Origin: Nocardioides sp. URHA0032
GTDB lineage: Bacteria > Actinomycetota > Actinomycetes > Propionibacteriales > Nocardioidaceae
Length of the DNA stretch: 64,000 nt
Assembly (NCBI RefSeq): GCF_000620645.1
Contig: NZ_JIAV01000015.1
Location: forward strand, 310,001-374,000
Reading direction: 5' to 3'
The notes under the pieces are model-generated. The model was not told the DNA's origin, ran no database searches, and was given only the letters and a program-made list of their open reading frames with translations. The position numbers were made by a program, and so were the translations under genes. Shown here piece after piece: positions 1 to 7,500 of the stretch; position 1 is the stretch's first letter, and the number at the start of each line of letters is the position of its first letter.

Positions 1-1
1 C

Positions 2-127
2 GATTTGGACGTGGCCGACCCGTTCGGGCAGGGTCCGGACGCCGCCGAGGCGTGCGCCAGGTCCCTGGAGGACCTGCTGCGCGTCGTGCTGCCCGCCCTG
101 ACCGGATCGAGGAAGATCAGCCCATGA
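2..127 (+). CDS. C-terminal end of a low-molecular-weight tyrosine phosphatase family protein (5' end outside the window)
   Basis: The first 126 bases are open in frame 2 and encode the last 41 residues of a protein that begins before the window. The tail carries a D-P-F-G motif followed by an amphipathic helix ending in LPALTG. This matches the C-terminus of low-molecular-weight protein tyrosine phosphatases and arsenate-reductase-like relatives, in which the Asp of the DP motif is the general acid. The stop codon overlaps the ATG of the next gene (ATGA), so the two are probably translationally coupled. The catalytic P-loop is not in the window, so family assignment rests on the tail only. 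Confidence 0.55.
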   Translation, partial: DLDVADPFGQGPDAAEACARSLEDLLRVVLPALTGSRKISP

Positions 128-1137
128 GTGACGTGCTCACCACGACCTTCTTCTCGATCCTCGCAGCCGGCTTCTTCGTCGGCATCGTGGTGGGCCTGAC
201 CGGCATGGGCGGCGGCGCGCTCATGACACCGGCGCTGATCTTCCTCGGTGTCGGAGACGCGGCCACGGTCGTGACCGCCGACCTGACCGCGGCGGCGATC
301 TACAAGTCGGGCGGCGCGATCGTGCACGCCCGCGAGGGCTCGCCGAACTTCTCGCTCGCCAAGTGGCTGATCCTCGGGTCGGTGCCGCTGGCGCTGCTGG
401 GGCCCTGGATCATCCATGCCGTCGCCGGGGGCGAACCGGAGTCGATCGACACCCTGCTCAAGGAGTGCATCGGCTTCGCCCTGCTGCTGGCCGCGTCGAC
501 GTACGCGCTCCGCCTCTACATCAACCTGCGCCGGGTCCGGCGGGGCGTCGGCGACGCCGACCCCAACCCGCCGATCCGGCCCCTCCTGACCCTGCTGGTC
601 GGCGCCGTCGGCGGCCTGCTGGTCGGCGTCACGAGCGTCGGTTCGGGCTCGGTCATCATGATCGCGTTGCTGATGCTCTACCCGGGCCTCTCAGCGGTGC
701 GCCTGGTCGGCACCGACCTCGTCCAGGCGGTGCCCCTGGTGCTCGCCGCCGCCATCTCCAACATCGCGATCAACGGCCTCGACTGGTCGATCCTGGTCCC
801 CCTCGTGCTCGGGTCGGTGCCGGGCACGATCCTGGGCAGCCGGATCGCCCCTCGCGTGCCGCAGTCGGTGATCCGCCGCGGCATCGTGATCGTGCTGACC
901 ATGTCGGGCGTGGCCCTCCTCGACAAGGCCGGTTGGGGGCCCCTCGGCAAGGAGGAGACGCACCCGGGCCTGATCGGCGGCATCGGCATCGCCATGGTCG
1001 TGCTGCTGCCGCTCGTATGGGGCCTGATCCGCAAGACCCAGGGCCTGCCGATGTTCGGCTCGCCCACCGTCTCGGAGCTCGACGGGGACTTCCCGCGCAC
1101 CGACCACGAGACAAGACGCCGCGCCCGCCGGGCCTGA
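124..1137 (+). CDS. TauE/SafE-family sulfite/organosulfonate exporter
   Basis: This 337-residue integral membrane protein has the TauE/SafE repeat layout, with a glycine-rich GLTGMGGGALMTPALIFLG segment near residues 24-42 and a matching GVTSVGSGS segment in the second half. Family members move sulfite, sulfonates or other small anions across the membrane. It lies directly before cysD-cysN, which favours a sulfur role such as expelling excess sulfite. The open frame extends upstream to 52, but the ATG at 124 overlaps the preceding stop codon and begins just before the first hydrophobic helix, so I chose it. Substrate is inference from context. Confidence 0.88.
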   Translation: MSDVLTTTFFSILAAGFFVGIVVGLTGMGGGALMTPALIFLGVGDAATVVTADLTAAAIYKSGGAIVHAREGSPNFSLAKWLILGSVPLALLGPWIIHAVAGGEPESIDTLLKECIGFALLLAASTYALRLYINLRRVRRGVGDADPNPPIRPLLTLLVGAVGGLLVGVTSVGSGSVIMIALLMLYPGLSAVRLVGTDLVQAVPLVLAAAISNIAINGLDWSILVPLVLGSVPGTILGSRIAPRVPQSVIRRGIVIVLTMSGVALLDKAGWGPLGKEETHPGLIGGIGIAMVVLLPLVWGLIRKTQGLPMFGSPTVSELDGDFPRTDHETRRRARRA

Positions 1138-1157
1138 CCCGTCGTATCGTCGGACCG

Positions 1158-1184
1158 CGAAGTGAACCAGATCACTCCACTTCG
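1158..1184. promoter_or_regulatory. 7-bp inverted repeat in the cysDN upstream region
   Basis: CGAAGTG at 1158-1164 and CACTTCG at 1178-1184 form a perfect dyad with a 13-base spacer, about 75 bases before the cysD start. It may be an operator for a sulfur regulator or a weak hairpin after the exporter gene. Only the symmetry is seen; the ligand is unknown. Confidence 0.3.
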
Positions 1185-1259
1185 GCGGCGCTTCGTGCCC
1201 GGACGTCTCCGGCGGCTACGATGACGGCTGCTGTCCCGACGAGAGGTCCCCAGTCAGTC

Positions 1260-2174
1260 ATGACCGAAACCCATGCCGACTACCGGCTGAGTCAGCTCGA
1301 CCAGCTGGAGGCGGAGTCGATCCACATCTTCCGTGAGGTCGCCGCCGAGTTCGAGAGGCCCGTCCTCATGTTCTCGGGCGGCAAGGACTCCATCGTGATG
1401 ATGCGGCTCGCCGAGAAGGCCTTCTACCCGGCCAAGATCCCGTTCCCCGTGCTCCAGGTCGACACCGGGTACGACTTCCCCGAGGTCCTCGCCTGCCGGG
1501 ACAACTGGGTGAACCGGCTCGGTGCCCGGCTGATCGTGGCGAGCGTCGAGGAGGCCATCAGGGACGGCGTCGTGGTCGACGACGGCAAGACGAGCCGCAA
1601 CCGCCTCCAGATCGGCACCCTCCTGAACGCCCTCGAGGAGGGTGGCTTCACCGCCGCCTTCGGCGGCGGGCGCCGCGACGAGGAGAAGGCCCGCGCCAAG
1701 GAGCGCGTCTACTCCCACCGTGACGAGTTCGGCCAGTGGGACCCGAAGATGCAGCGCCCCGAGCTGTGGAGCCTCTACAACGGCCGCATCCACGAGGGCG
1801 AGCACATGCGGATCTTCCCGATCTCCAACTGGACCGAGCTGGACATCTGGCACTACATCGGCCGCGAGGGCATCGAGATCCCGTCCATCTACTTCTCGCA
1901 CCAGCGCCGCGTGTTCGAGCGCGACGGCATGCTGCTCTCCGAGTCCGAGCACAACCCGACCCGGGGCAACGAGACCGTCGAGGAGCGGACGGTGCGGTTC
2001 CGCACCGTCGGCGACCTGACGCTGACCGGCTGCGTCGAGTCCGAGGCCGACACCATCGACAAGATCATCGACGAGATCGCCGTCGCGCGCGTCACCGAGC
2101 GTGGCGCGACCCGTGGCGACGACCGGTTCTCCGAGGCAGCCATGGAGGACCGGAAGAAGGAAGGCTACTTCTGA
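1260..2174 (+). CDS. cysD: Sulfate adenylyltransferase subunit 2
   Basis: CysD is the ATP pyrophosphatase subunit that makes adenosine 5'-phosphosulfate from ATP and sulfate, the first step of sulfate assimilation in the cytoplasm. The 304-residue product has the PP-loop SGGKDS at residues 39-44 and the conserved stretches DTGYDFPE, GGRRDEEKARAKER and PISNWTELDIW. Its length is typical of the family. The frame stays open far upstream, but the ATG at 1260 gives the family's normal N-terminus. The stop overlaps the cysN start by one base (TGATG), indicating a coupled operon. Confidence 0.97.
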   Translation: MTETHADYRLSQLDQLEAESIHIFREVAAEFERPVLMFSGGKDSIVMMRLAEKAFYPAKIPFPVLQVDTGYDFPEVLACRDNWVNRLGARLIVASVEEAIRDGVVVDDGKTSRNRLQIGTLLNALEEGGFTAAFGGGRRDEEKARAKERVYSHRDEFGQWDPKMQRPELWSLYNGRIHEGEHMRIFPISNWTELDIWHYIGREGIEIPSIYFSHQRRVFERDGMLLSESEHNPTRGNETVEERTVRFRTVGDLTLTGCVESEADTIDKIIDEIAVARVTERGATRGDDRFSEAAMEDRKKEGYF

Positions 2175-3469
2175 TGAGTGACCTCACGAAGGCCGAAGTG
2201 GCCGAGCAGACCCGGGAGATGGACCTCCTCCGGTTCGCGACCGCGGGCTCCGTGGACGACGGCAAGTCGACCCTGATCGGCCGGCTCCTGCTGGACTCGA
2301 AGTCGATCTTCGAGGACCAGCTCGAGGCCGTCGAGGCGACCAGCCAGTCCAAGGGCTACGACTACACCGACCTCGCGCTGCTGACCGACGGTCTCCGCTC
2401 GGAGCGCGAGCAGGGCATCACCATCGACGTGGCGTACCGCTACTTCGCGACGCCGACCCGCAAGTTCATCATCGCCGACACCCCGGGCCACGTGCAGTAC
2501 ACCCGGAACATGGTCACCGGCGCCTCCACCGCCGACCTCGGCCTGGTGCTCGTCGACGCCCGCCAGGGTCTGACCGAGCAGTCCCGCCGCCACGCCGTGC
2601 TGCTGTCGCTGCTGCGCGTCCCGCACCTCGTGCTGGCGATCAACAAGATGGACCTCGTGGACTTCTCCCAGGAGATCTACGAGAGGATCCACGCCGAGTT
2701 CACGCAGTTCGCGACCAAGCTCAACATCCCGGACCTCTCCGTCATCCCGATCTCAGCGCTGGCCGGCGACAACGTCGTCAACCGCTCCGAGAACATGGCG
2801 TGGTACTCAGGCCCCACGCTCATGCACCACCTCGAGCACGTCCACGTGGCGTCCGACCGCGACCTGCAGGACGTCCGGTTCCCAGTCCAGTACGTCGTGC
2901 GCCCGAAGTCCGACGAGCACCACGACTACCGCGGCTACGGCGGCATGGTGGCCGGCGGCGTCCTCAAGCCCGGCGACGAGGTCGTCGTGCTGCCCAGCGG
3001 CATGACCTCCAAGATCGCCGGCATCGACCTCTTCGACCAGGAGGTCACCGAGGCCTTCCCGCCGATGTCGGTCACCGTCCGCCTCGAGGACGACGTCGAC
3101 GTCTCCCGCGGGGACATGATCGCGCGGGTCAACAACGCGCCGAAGCCCTCTCAGGACATCGACGCGATGATCTGCTGGATGACCAACGAGCCGCTGCGCC
3201 CGCGCCAGAAGCTCGCCATCAAGCACACCACGCGGACCGCCCGGGCGCTGGTGAAGGACATCCAGTACCGCCTGGACGTCAACACCCTGCACCGCGACCA
3301 GGAGACCAAGGAGCTCGGCCTCAACGAGATCGGCCGCGTCCAGCTACGCACCACGGTGCCGCTGCTGTGCGACCCGTACTCGAAGAACCGGACGACTGGC
3401 TCCTTCATCCTGATCGACGAGGCGACCGGCGTCACCGTCGGCGCGGGCATGATCAACAGCGGCAGCTGA
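2174..3469 (+). CDS. cysN: Sulfate adenylyltransferase subunit 1 (GTPase)
   Basis: CysN is the translation-factor-like GTPase that drives APS synthesis in complex with CysD. The 431-residue product has the G1 motif GSVDDGKST at residues 25-33, DTPGH (G3) and NKMD (G4), followed by the beta-barrel domains of the EF-Tu type. It lacks a fused APS kinase (CysC) domain, and no cysC is seen nearby. It begins at the ATG that overlaps the cysD stop and is followed directly by a strong terminator, so cysD and cysN form the end of a transcription unit. Confidence 0.97.
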   Translation: MSDLTKAEVAEQTREMDLLRFATAGSVDDGKSTLIGRLLLDSKSIFEDQLEAVEATSQSKGYDYTDLALLTDGLRSEREQGITIDVAYRYFATPTRKFIIADTPGHVQYTRNMVTGASTADLGLVLVDARQGLTEQSRRHAVLLSLLRVPHLVLAINKMDLVDFSQEIYERIHAEFTQFATKLNIPDLSVIPISALAGDNVVNRSENMAWYSGPTLMHHLEHVHVASDRDLQDVRFPVQYVVRPKSDEHHDYRGYGGMVAGGVLKPGDEVVVLPSGMTSKIAGIDLFDQEVTEAFPPMSVTVRLEDDVDVSRGDMIARVNNAPKPSQDIDAMICWMTNEPLRPRQKLAIKHTTRTARALVKDIQYRLDVNTLHRDQETKELGLNEIGRVQLRTTVPLLCDPYSKNRTTGSFILIDEATGVTVGAGMINSGS

Positions 3470-3485
3470 GCTGGTAGGACAAACC

Positions 3486-3518
3486 AGAAGGGCCCTCGCA
3501 GATCGCGGGGGCCCTTCT
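3486..3518 (+). terminator. Rho-independent-type terminator after cysN
   Basis: AGAAGGGCCC and GGGCCCTTCT form a perfect 10-bp stem around a 13-base loop, followed by a short T-containing run. It begins 16 bases after the cysN stop and also faces the convergent collagen-like gene, so it may work in both directions. Confidence 0.85.
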
Positions 3519-3539
3519 CGTTGCTCTTACGTCAGTCTG

Positions 3540-4283
3540 TCAGTTCTCCAGGTCGACGGTCACAACGTCGATGCTCGTGTTCGGAACGCACAGCGCCCAC
3601 ACCTTCAGCGTGTCTGTGGGCTGGGCGTTGCTCAGCACGATCCAGCCGTCGAGGCGCGGCGTACCGTCGTCCTTCATCTTCGGCTCGCCGGTGCCCCAGT
3701 CCATGCGGCCCGGGAACGACGACGAGACGAGGAAGCTGTCCTGCGACTCGGTGCCCTCGGGGTTGGAGTTGGACACGCTGCCCTGCACGCCACCCGCGAT
3801 CGCGGTGTAGGTCTGGGAGACAGCCGGGTCGTCCGCGCAAGCCACGGTCGCGGAACTGGTACCACCGTTCACGTAGTTCTCGACGCGGTAGACAGCGCCG
3901 GCGAGGCCGTTCGCTCCGGTGGCGCCCGTAGCGCCCTGAGGGCCGGTTGCGCCCGCCGGACCAGGAACAGTGGAAGCCGGGCCAGCGGGCCCGGCGGGGC
4001 CAGCGGGGCCCTGCGCACCAGCAGGTCCCTGCTCGCCGGCAGGTCCCTGCTCACCCTTGATGCCGTCCAGGACACCGTCCTTGATCTGGCTCTTCCCGAC
4101 GCTGTTGGGCGACAGTTCGCGGGATCCGACGGCATTCGCCTCGAGCTTCGAGCCCGAGACGGAGGCGTCCTTGATGCGGGACCCGTCGATCATCTTCGCC
4201 GCGACCGCGCCGCTGGCGCCGCCCACCGCGAACAGTCCGGCGGCCGCAACGACCGCGATCCCTGACTTCAAACTGCGCTGCAT
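3540..4283 (-). CDS. Secreted collagen-like (Gly-X-Y repeat) protein
   Basis: The 247-residue product has an N-terminal signal-like segment (basic MQRSLKSG, then a hydrophobic run to about residue 28). A short region of SGSKLEANAVGSREL-type repeats follows, then a collagen-like stretch of Gly-X-Y triplets (GEQGPAGEQGPAGAQ type, residues about 79-125) and a C-terminal globular domain of about 120 residues with a few cysteines. Such proteins are exported and may form trimeric stalks at the cell surface. The start at 4283 is preceded by a GGGGGAAA ribosome site. The function of the C-terminal domain is not recognised. Confidence 0.8.
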   Translation of the reverse strand: MQRSLKSGIAVVAAAGLFAVGGASGAVAAKMIDGSRIKDASVSGSKLEANAVGSRELSPNSVGKSQIKDGVLDGIKGEQGPAGEQGPAGAQGPAGPAGPAGPASTVPGPAGATGPQGATGATGANGLAGAVYRVENYVNGGTSSATVACADDPAVSQTYTAIAGGVQGSVSNSNPEGTESQDSFLVSSSFPGRMDWGTGEPKMKDDGTPRLDGWIVLSNAQPTDTLKVWALCVPNTSIDVVTVDLEN

Positions 4284-4651
4284 GGATTTCCCCCAAGCTC
4301 ATTCTTCGTTGGATGACGTGCGCACGCTAGGTGGGGCGTTCGAGCGGCGGGCACGATCCGCGAGATCGCCCGAAGCGGTTGACAATGTCAATGGTCGCTG
4401 GGCTCCATCACCGATTTCGGGGAAATTCTTCGCAAAGTGCTCAAGTCCACGGTCAGGGTTGCCGACGTAGCCAAGGAGAACCACGGTGCGCCTGCTCGCC
4501 GCGGACGTCCCGGTGCGCCCAAATCACCCCGATCCGGCGCCCTACTGGTCTAGATCTCCGGCAGGTCTGGCCTAGACCACTCTGGTCGCGCGAGCGTCCC
4601 CAGACGCGAAACCGCCCCGGACCGTGGCGGTCCAGGGCGGCTCCGGGCAGA
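4284..4651. other. Intergenic region upstream of the collagen-like gene
   Basis: No convincing gene lies here. The part next to 4283 should hold the promoter of the collagen-like gene. GGTCTAG at 4547-4553 and CTAGACC at 4572-4578 form a 7-bp inverted repeat with an 18-base spacer, of unknown role. A separate hairpin at 4612-4640 is listed as a terminator. Confidence 0.5.
4612..4640 (-). terminator. Hairpin terminator after the DUF1416 gene
   Basis: CCGCCC-c-GGACC pairs with GGTCC-a-GGGCGG around a five-base loop (GTGGC on the plus strand). It lies 12 bases past the stop of the leftward DUF1416 gene and probably ends the sulfurtransferase operon. Confidence 0.7.
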
Positions 4652-4948
4652 TCAGATCGCGACGACGACCTCGGCGACGGTGCCGACCGAAGCGTGCACC
4701 TTCTTGTCCACTGGCTCCGACTTGGGCGCGAGCGTGCGCAGCGTCCAGTCGCCGTCGCCGGCGAAGAACCGGAAGTGCCCGGTCGCCGAGGTCGGGACCT
4801 CGGCGGTGAACTCCCCCGTCCGGTCCAGCAGTCGCACGTAGGCGTTGCCGACCGGCTCACCGCCGCGGACCACCTGGCCTTGGACGATCGCCTCCTTCTT
4901 GACGTCGATGCCGTCGAGCGATAGGCCGCCCTCAGTTGCTCCGCACAT
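4652..4948 (-). CDS. DUF1416 (SseC-like) protein
   Basis: This 98-residue protein begins MCGATEGG and continues as a small beta-rich fold (VQGQVVRGGEPVGNAYVRLL, then TGHFRFFAGDGDWTLRTLA), the pattern of DUF1416. In M. tuberculosis, as I recall, its relative SseC is encoded beside the CysA-type thiosulfate sulfurtransferase, and the same arrangement is seen here, with the sulfurtransferase upstream on the same strand. A role in sulfur-transfer metabolism is inferred from this pairing; no catalytic motif is recognised. The ATG at 4948 has an AAAGGAAC ribosome site. Confidence 0.85.
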   Translation of the reverse strand: MCGATEGGLSLDGIDVKKEAIVQGQVVRGGEPVGNAYVRLLDRTGEFTAEVPTSATGHFRFFAGDGDWTLRTLAPKSEPVDKKVHASVGTVAEVVVAI

Positions 4949-4976
4949 GATTTCGTTCCTTTGTTGGGTTCGGAGT

Positions 4977-5016
4977 GGTCTCGATACGCTCGCTGGCGCT
5001 CGCTACTCGACCACCG
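4977..5016. repeat. Dispersed 40-bp repeat, copy 1
   Basis: The sequence starting GGTCTCGATACGCTCGCTGG and ending CTACTCGACCACCGA occurs here and again, essentially identical, at 7223-7263. It contains CGCTCGCT twice in tandem. Its right end merges into the 35-bp tandem array. Short repeats of this type are, to my recollection, common in Nocardioides intergenic DNA. Confidence 0.85.
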
Positions 5017-5288
5017 AAGGGGGTTCATGAGGTCTCGCCGGTCGACCACCGAAGGGGGTTCATCAGGCCTCGCCGGTCGACCACCGAAGGGCGCTGATCG
5101 GGCCTCGCCGGTCGACCACCGAAGGGCGCTGATCGGGCCTCGCCGGTCGACCACCGTAGGGCCTTGATCGGGCTCCGGCGGTCGATCACCGTAGGACGCT
5201 GATCGAGCTCCGCCGGTCGACCACCGAAGGGCCTTGACCGGGACTCGCCGGTCGACCGCCGAAGGGCGGTGGTCAGGCCTCGCCGGGC
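5009..5288. repeat. Tandem array of eight 35-bp units
   Basis: Units start at 5009, 5044, 5079, 5114, 5149, 5184, 5219 and 5254, each close to GACCACCGAAGGGCGCTGAT plus CGGGCCTCGCCGGTC. The units differ by a few bases and are contiguous, with no spacers. The last unit is degenerate and overlaps the 3' end of the sulfurtransferase gene (stop at 5273-5275). A unit boundary GGTCTCG-CCGG-TCGACCACCGA looks like the neighbouring dispersed repeat with its centre deleted. Confidence 0.9.
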
Positions 5289-6121
5289 TCGTCGCCGAGG
5301 GCGATCGGGACGCCGACCAGCGAGCCGTACTCGGTCCAGGAGCCGTCGTAGTTCTTGACCGACTGGTGGCCCAGGAGCTCCTTCAGCACGAACCAGGTGT
5401 GCGAGGACCGCTCCCCGATCCGGCAGAGCGCGATGGTCTCCAAGCTGTCGTCCAGGCCGGCAGCGCCGTAGATCTCGCGCAGCTCGTCGTCGGACTTGAA
5501 GGTGCCGTCGTCGTTGGCGGCCTTGCTCCACGGCACGTTGATGGAGGTCGGGACGTGGCCGGCGCGCTGCGCCTGCTCCTGCGGCAGGTGCGCCGGCGCC
5601 ATGAGGCGGCCGGCGTACTCGTCGGGGCTCCGCACGTCGACGAGGTTCTTGACACCGATGGCGGCGACGGTCTCGTCGCGGAACGCGCGGATGCTCGCGT
5701 CCTGCTCCTGCGCCGTGTACGACGTGGTGTCCCGGCTGGGCACCTCGTCGGTGAGCTGGCGGGAGTCCAGCTCCCACTTCTTGCGGCCGCCGTCGAGCAG
5801 CTTGACGTCCTGGTGGCCGTAGAGCTTGAAGTACCAGTAGGCGTACGCGGCGAACCAGTTGTTGTTGCCGCCGTACAGCACCACGGTGTCGTCGTTCGCG
5901 ACGCCGCGGCTCGAGAGCAGGGCCTCGAACTGCTGCTTGTTCACGAAGTCGCGGCGGACCTGGTCCTGCAGGTCGGTCGTCCAGTCGAGCTTGATGGCGC
6001 CCTTGATGTGGCCCTTGTCGTAGGCGGTGGTGTCCTCGTCGACCTCGATCAGCACCACCTTCGGGTCGTCGAGGTGGTCCTCCACCCACTGGGCGGTGAC
6101 GAGGGAGTTCTCGCGGGTCAT
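5273..6121 (-). CDS. cysA: Thiosulfate sulfurtransferase (two-domain rhodanese)
   Basis: The 282-residue protein has two rhodanese domains. The first is inactive-like; the second carries the catalytic loop CRIGERSS at residues 233-240 with Cys233 as the persulfide carrier. It moves sulfane sulfur from donors such as thiosulfate to thiol acceptors in the cytoplasm. The open frame extends further upstream, but the ATG at 6121 gives the standard N-terminus (MTRENSLVTAQWVEDHL) and has an AAGGTAG-type site. The symbol follows mycobacterial usage for the sseC-linked sulfurtransferase and is unrelated to the sulfate ABC transporter cysA. Its stop codon lies inside the last unit of the 35-bp array. 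Confidence 0.92.
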   Translation of the reverse strand: MTRENSLVTAQWVEDHLDDPKVVLIEVDEDTTAYDKGHIKGAIKLDWTTDLQDQVRRDFVNKQQFEALLSSRGVANDDTVVLYGGNNNWFAAYAYWYFKLYGHQDVKLLDGGRKKWELDSRQLTDEVPSRDTTSYTAQEQDASIRAFRDETVAAIGVKNLVDVRSPDEYAGRLMAPAHLPQEQAQRAGHVPTSINVPWSKAANDDGTFKSDDELREIYGAAGLDDSLETIALCRIGERSSHTWFVLKELLGHQSVKNYDGSWTEYGSLVGVPIALGDEPGEA

Positions 6122-6168
6122 TGCATCTACCTTTCTTGTGCGCCGAGGAAGGGGCGCGGGGTCTGGGG

Positions 6169-6630
6169 TCAGTGCGCGGTCGCGCGCTTGAGGAGCAGGT
6201 ACATCTCGCAGCCGAGGCAGAAGCGGAAGACGGCGTTGAGCAGTGCCGCCACCAGCGCGAGGCCGACGGCCACGTAGCCGACGACGTCCACACCGCCGAG
6301 GAAACCGAGCAGGCCGACGACCGCGAACCCGAGACCCACCGCCTGGGCGAACCGCGGCGGCGCCGGGTCCTCGAGCTCGGTCGGCGGTCCGAGGCGGGGA
6401 CGCACGAGGGTGCGGAACAGCCAGGAGTACGGCGTGTGCTGCACGCCGCGGGCGGCGCCCACCGCGAAGACAGCGGTCTGGGCCGCCAACAGCACGAGCG
6501 CGGCAGCGGCCGGGGCCAGCAGCAGCGCCAGCACCAGGACGAGCGCGGTGATCGTGGCGGCGAACTGGGGACCGCGAGGGTCGATGCCGGCCGTGGTGCC
6601 GGTGGTGGCGGCGGTGCTGGTCGTGGACAT
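6169..6630 (-). CDS. DUF4395 membrane protein with C-terminal CxxC
   Basis: This 153-residue protein has about four hydrophobic segments (roughly residues 25-62 and 96-137) and a cytoplasmic-looking tail with FCLGC (Cys138 and Cys141). This is the DUF4395 pattern. It is encoded 47 bases upstream of the sulfurtransferase gene on the same strand, so co-transcription is likely. The CxxC motif and the flanking thioredoxin and rhodanese genes suggest that it relays reducing equivalents or sulfane sulfur at the membrane; this is inference. A 12-bp palindrome lies 76 bases before its start. Confidence 0.85.
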   Translation of the reverse strand: MSTTSTAATTGTTAGIDPRGPQFAATITALVLVLALLLAPAAAALVLLAAQTAVFAVGAARGVQHTPYSWLFRTLVRPRLGPPTELEDPAPPRFAQAVGLGFAVVGLLGFLGGVDVVGYVAVGLALVAALLNAVFRFCLGCEMYLLLKRATAH

Positions 6631-6705
6631 GTCTCTCCTGCTGACGGGGGCGGTGCCGGGCGGTTGCAGGTCGCGGCACGCCCAGCGGCGGCTTCCGTCC
6701 TGAGT

Positions 6706-6717
6706 TTAGTCGACTAA
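6706..6717. promoter_or_regulatory. Perfect 12-bp palindrome upstream of the DUF4395-sulfurtransferase genes
   Basis: TTAGTCGACTAA is a perfect palindrome in an otherwise GC-rich region, 76 bases upstream of the leftward DUF4395 start. Its position and low GC content fit an operator or part of the promoter for the DUF4395-sulfurtransferase-DUF1416 set. The regulator is not identified. Confidence 0.5.
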
Positions 6718-6913
6718 TCCAGTAGGGATAAGGGAGAAGAGCGCGCGACCGTGCGTCAGCGCATTCGACACAGCGACGAGCGCACGCGGCAGTGGTCGAC
6801 CGCCCGGCGCCTGGTCAGCAGTGTCGTGGACATGGCTCCCACAGTAGGGAAGGACCTACGCCGCCACCCACTCGTCGTCTCGACACGCGAGACAGCCATC
6901 CACGATGCGGACA

Positions 6914-7447
6914 TCAGGCCCACCCCAGGGCGGCGAGCACCTGCTCCTTGCGCGGCGCCCCGGTCGCCCGGGTGACCTCGCGACCGACACTGTCGAGCAC
7001 CAGCGTCGTCGGGGTGCGCAGGATGCCGAGGGCGCGGACGAGGTCCAGATGGTGCTCGGCGTCGACCTCGACGTGCGCGACGCCCGGCACGGCCCCGGCG
7101 ACGTCCGTCAGGGTGCGGCGGGTGGCCCGGCACGGCGCGCAGAACGCCGAGGAGAACTGGAGCAGCGTGGCCCGCTCCCCGAGCTCCGCTGCGGGGACCG
7201 CGGCGGTGAGGAGGGACCACGGGGTCTCGATACGCTCGCTGGCGCTCGCTACTCGACCACCGACATCAGCCGCTCGACCGCCGATGTCATCGACGCCCGA
7301 TGCGCGATCACCGGCATCTGTGGTGCTCGCTGCTCGACCACCGACGCCGCGGGTGCCGCGGAAGCGGCCGTCGGTCAGCAGCCGGTAGCCGCCGAAGGCC
7401 AGCGCGGCCACGACGGCAACGAGGACGACCCAGGCTCCCGTGCTCAC
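6914..7447 (-). CDS. Membrane-anchored thioredoxin-like protein (ThiX-like)
   Basis: From the GTG at 7447 the product is 177 residues: an N-terminal transmembrane helix (about residues 5-24), a low-complexity linker (about 31-77) and a thioredoxin domain with FCAPC (Cys103 and Cys106) and a cis-Pro loop (RTPTTLVL). It probably sits in the membrane and exchanges disulfides or persulfides with nearby sulfur proteins. The linker repeats GGR(A/V)A(S/D), and its GRVASASERIET part is encoded by the dispersed repeat at 7223-7263, read in frame. I placed the start at 7447 because upstream residues look random. Context matches mycobacterial thiX (from memory). Confidence 0.82.
   Translation of the reverse strand: MSTGAWVVLVAVVAALAFGGYRLLTDGRFRGTRGVGGRAASTTDAGDRASGVDDIGGRAADVGGRVASASERIETPWSLLTAAVPAAELGERATLLQFSSAFCAPCRATRRTLTDVAGAVPGVAHVEVDAEHHLDLVRALGILRTPTTLVLDSVGREVTRATGAPRKEQVLAALGWA
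7223..7263. repeat. Dispersed 40-bp repeat, copy 2, inside a coding region
   Basis: This is a near-identical copy of the element at 4977-5016, lying within the thioredoxin-like gene and read in frame as part of its linker. A degenerate partial copy (GCTCGCTGCTCGACCACCGA) follows at about 7324-7343, also in the linker. Confidence 0.85.
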
Positions 7448-7500
7448 ATGGGGGGCAACGCGGAGATCTGCGAACCCATTCCGACGCGACCTGCAAGGGT

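Noticed and set aside
363..1259. A long N-terminal extension of cysD
   Set aside because: The extension overlaps the exporter gene and is Arg/Pro-rich; CysD proteins begin at the ATG at 1260.
5009..5288. Possible CRISPR array
   Set aside because: The 35-bp units are contiguous with no unique spacers, and no cas genes are present. It is a tandem repeat.
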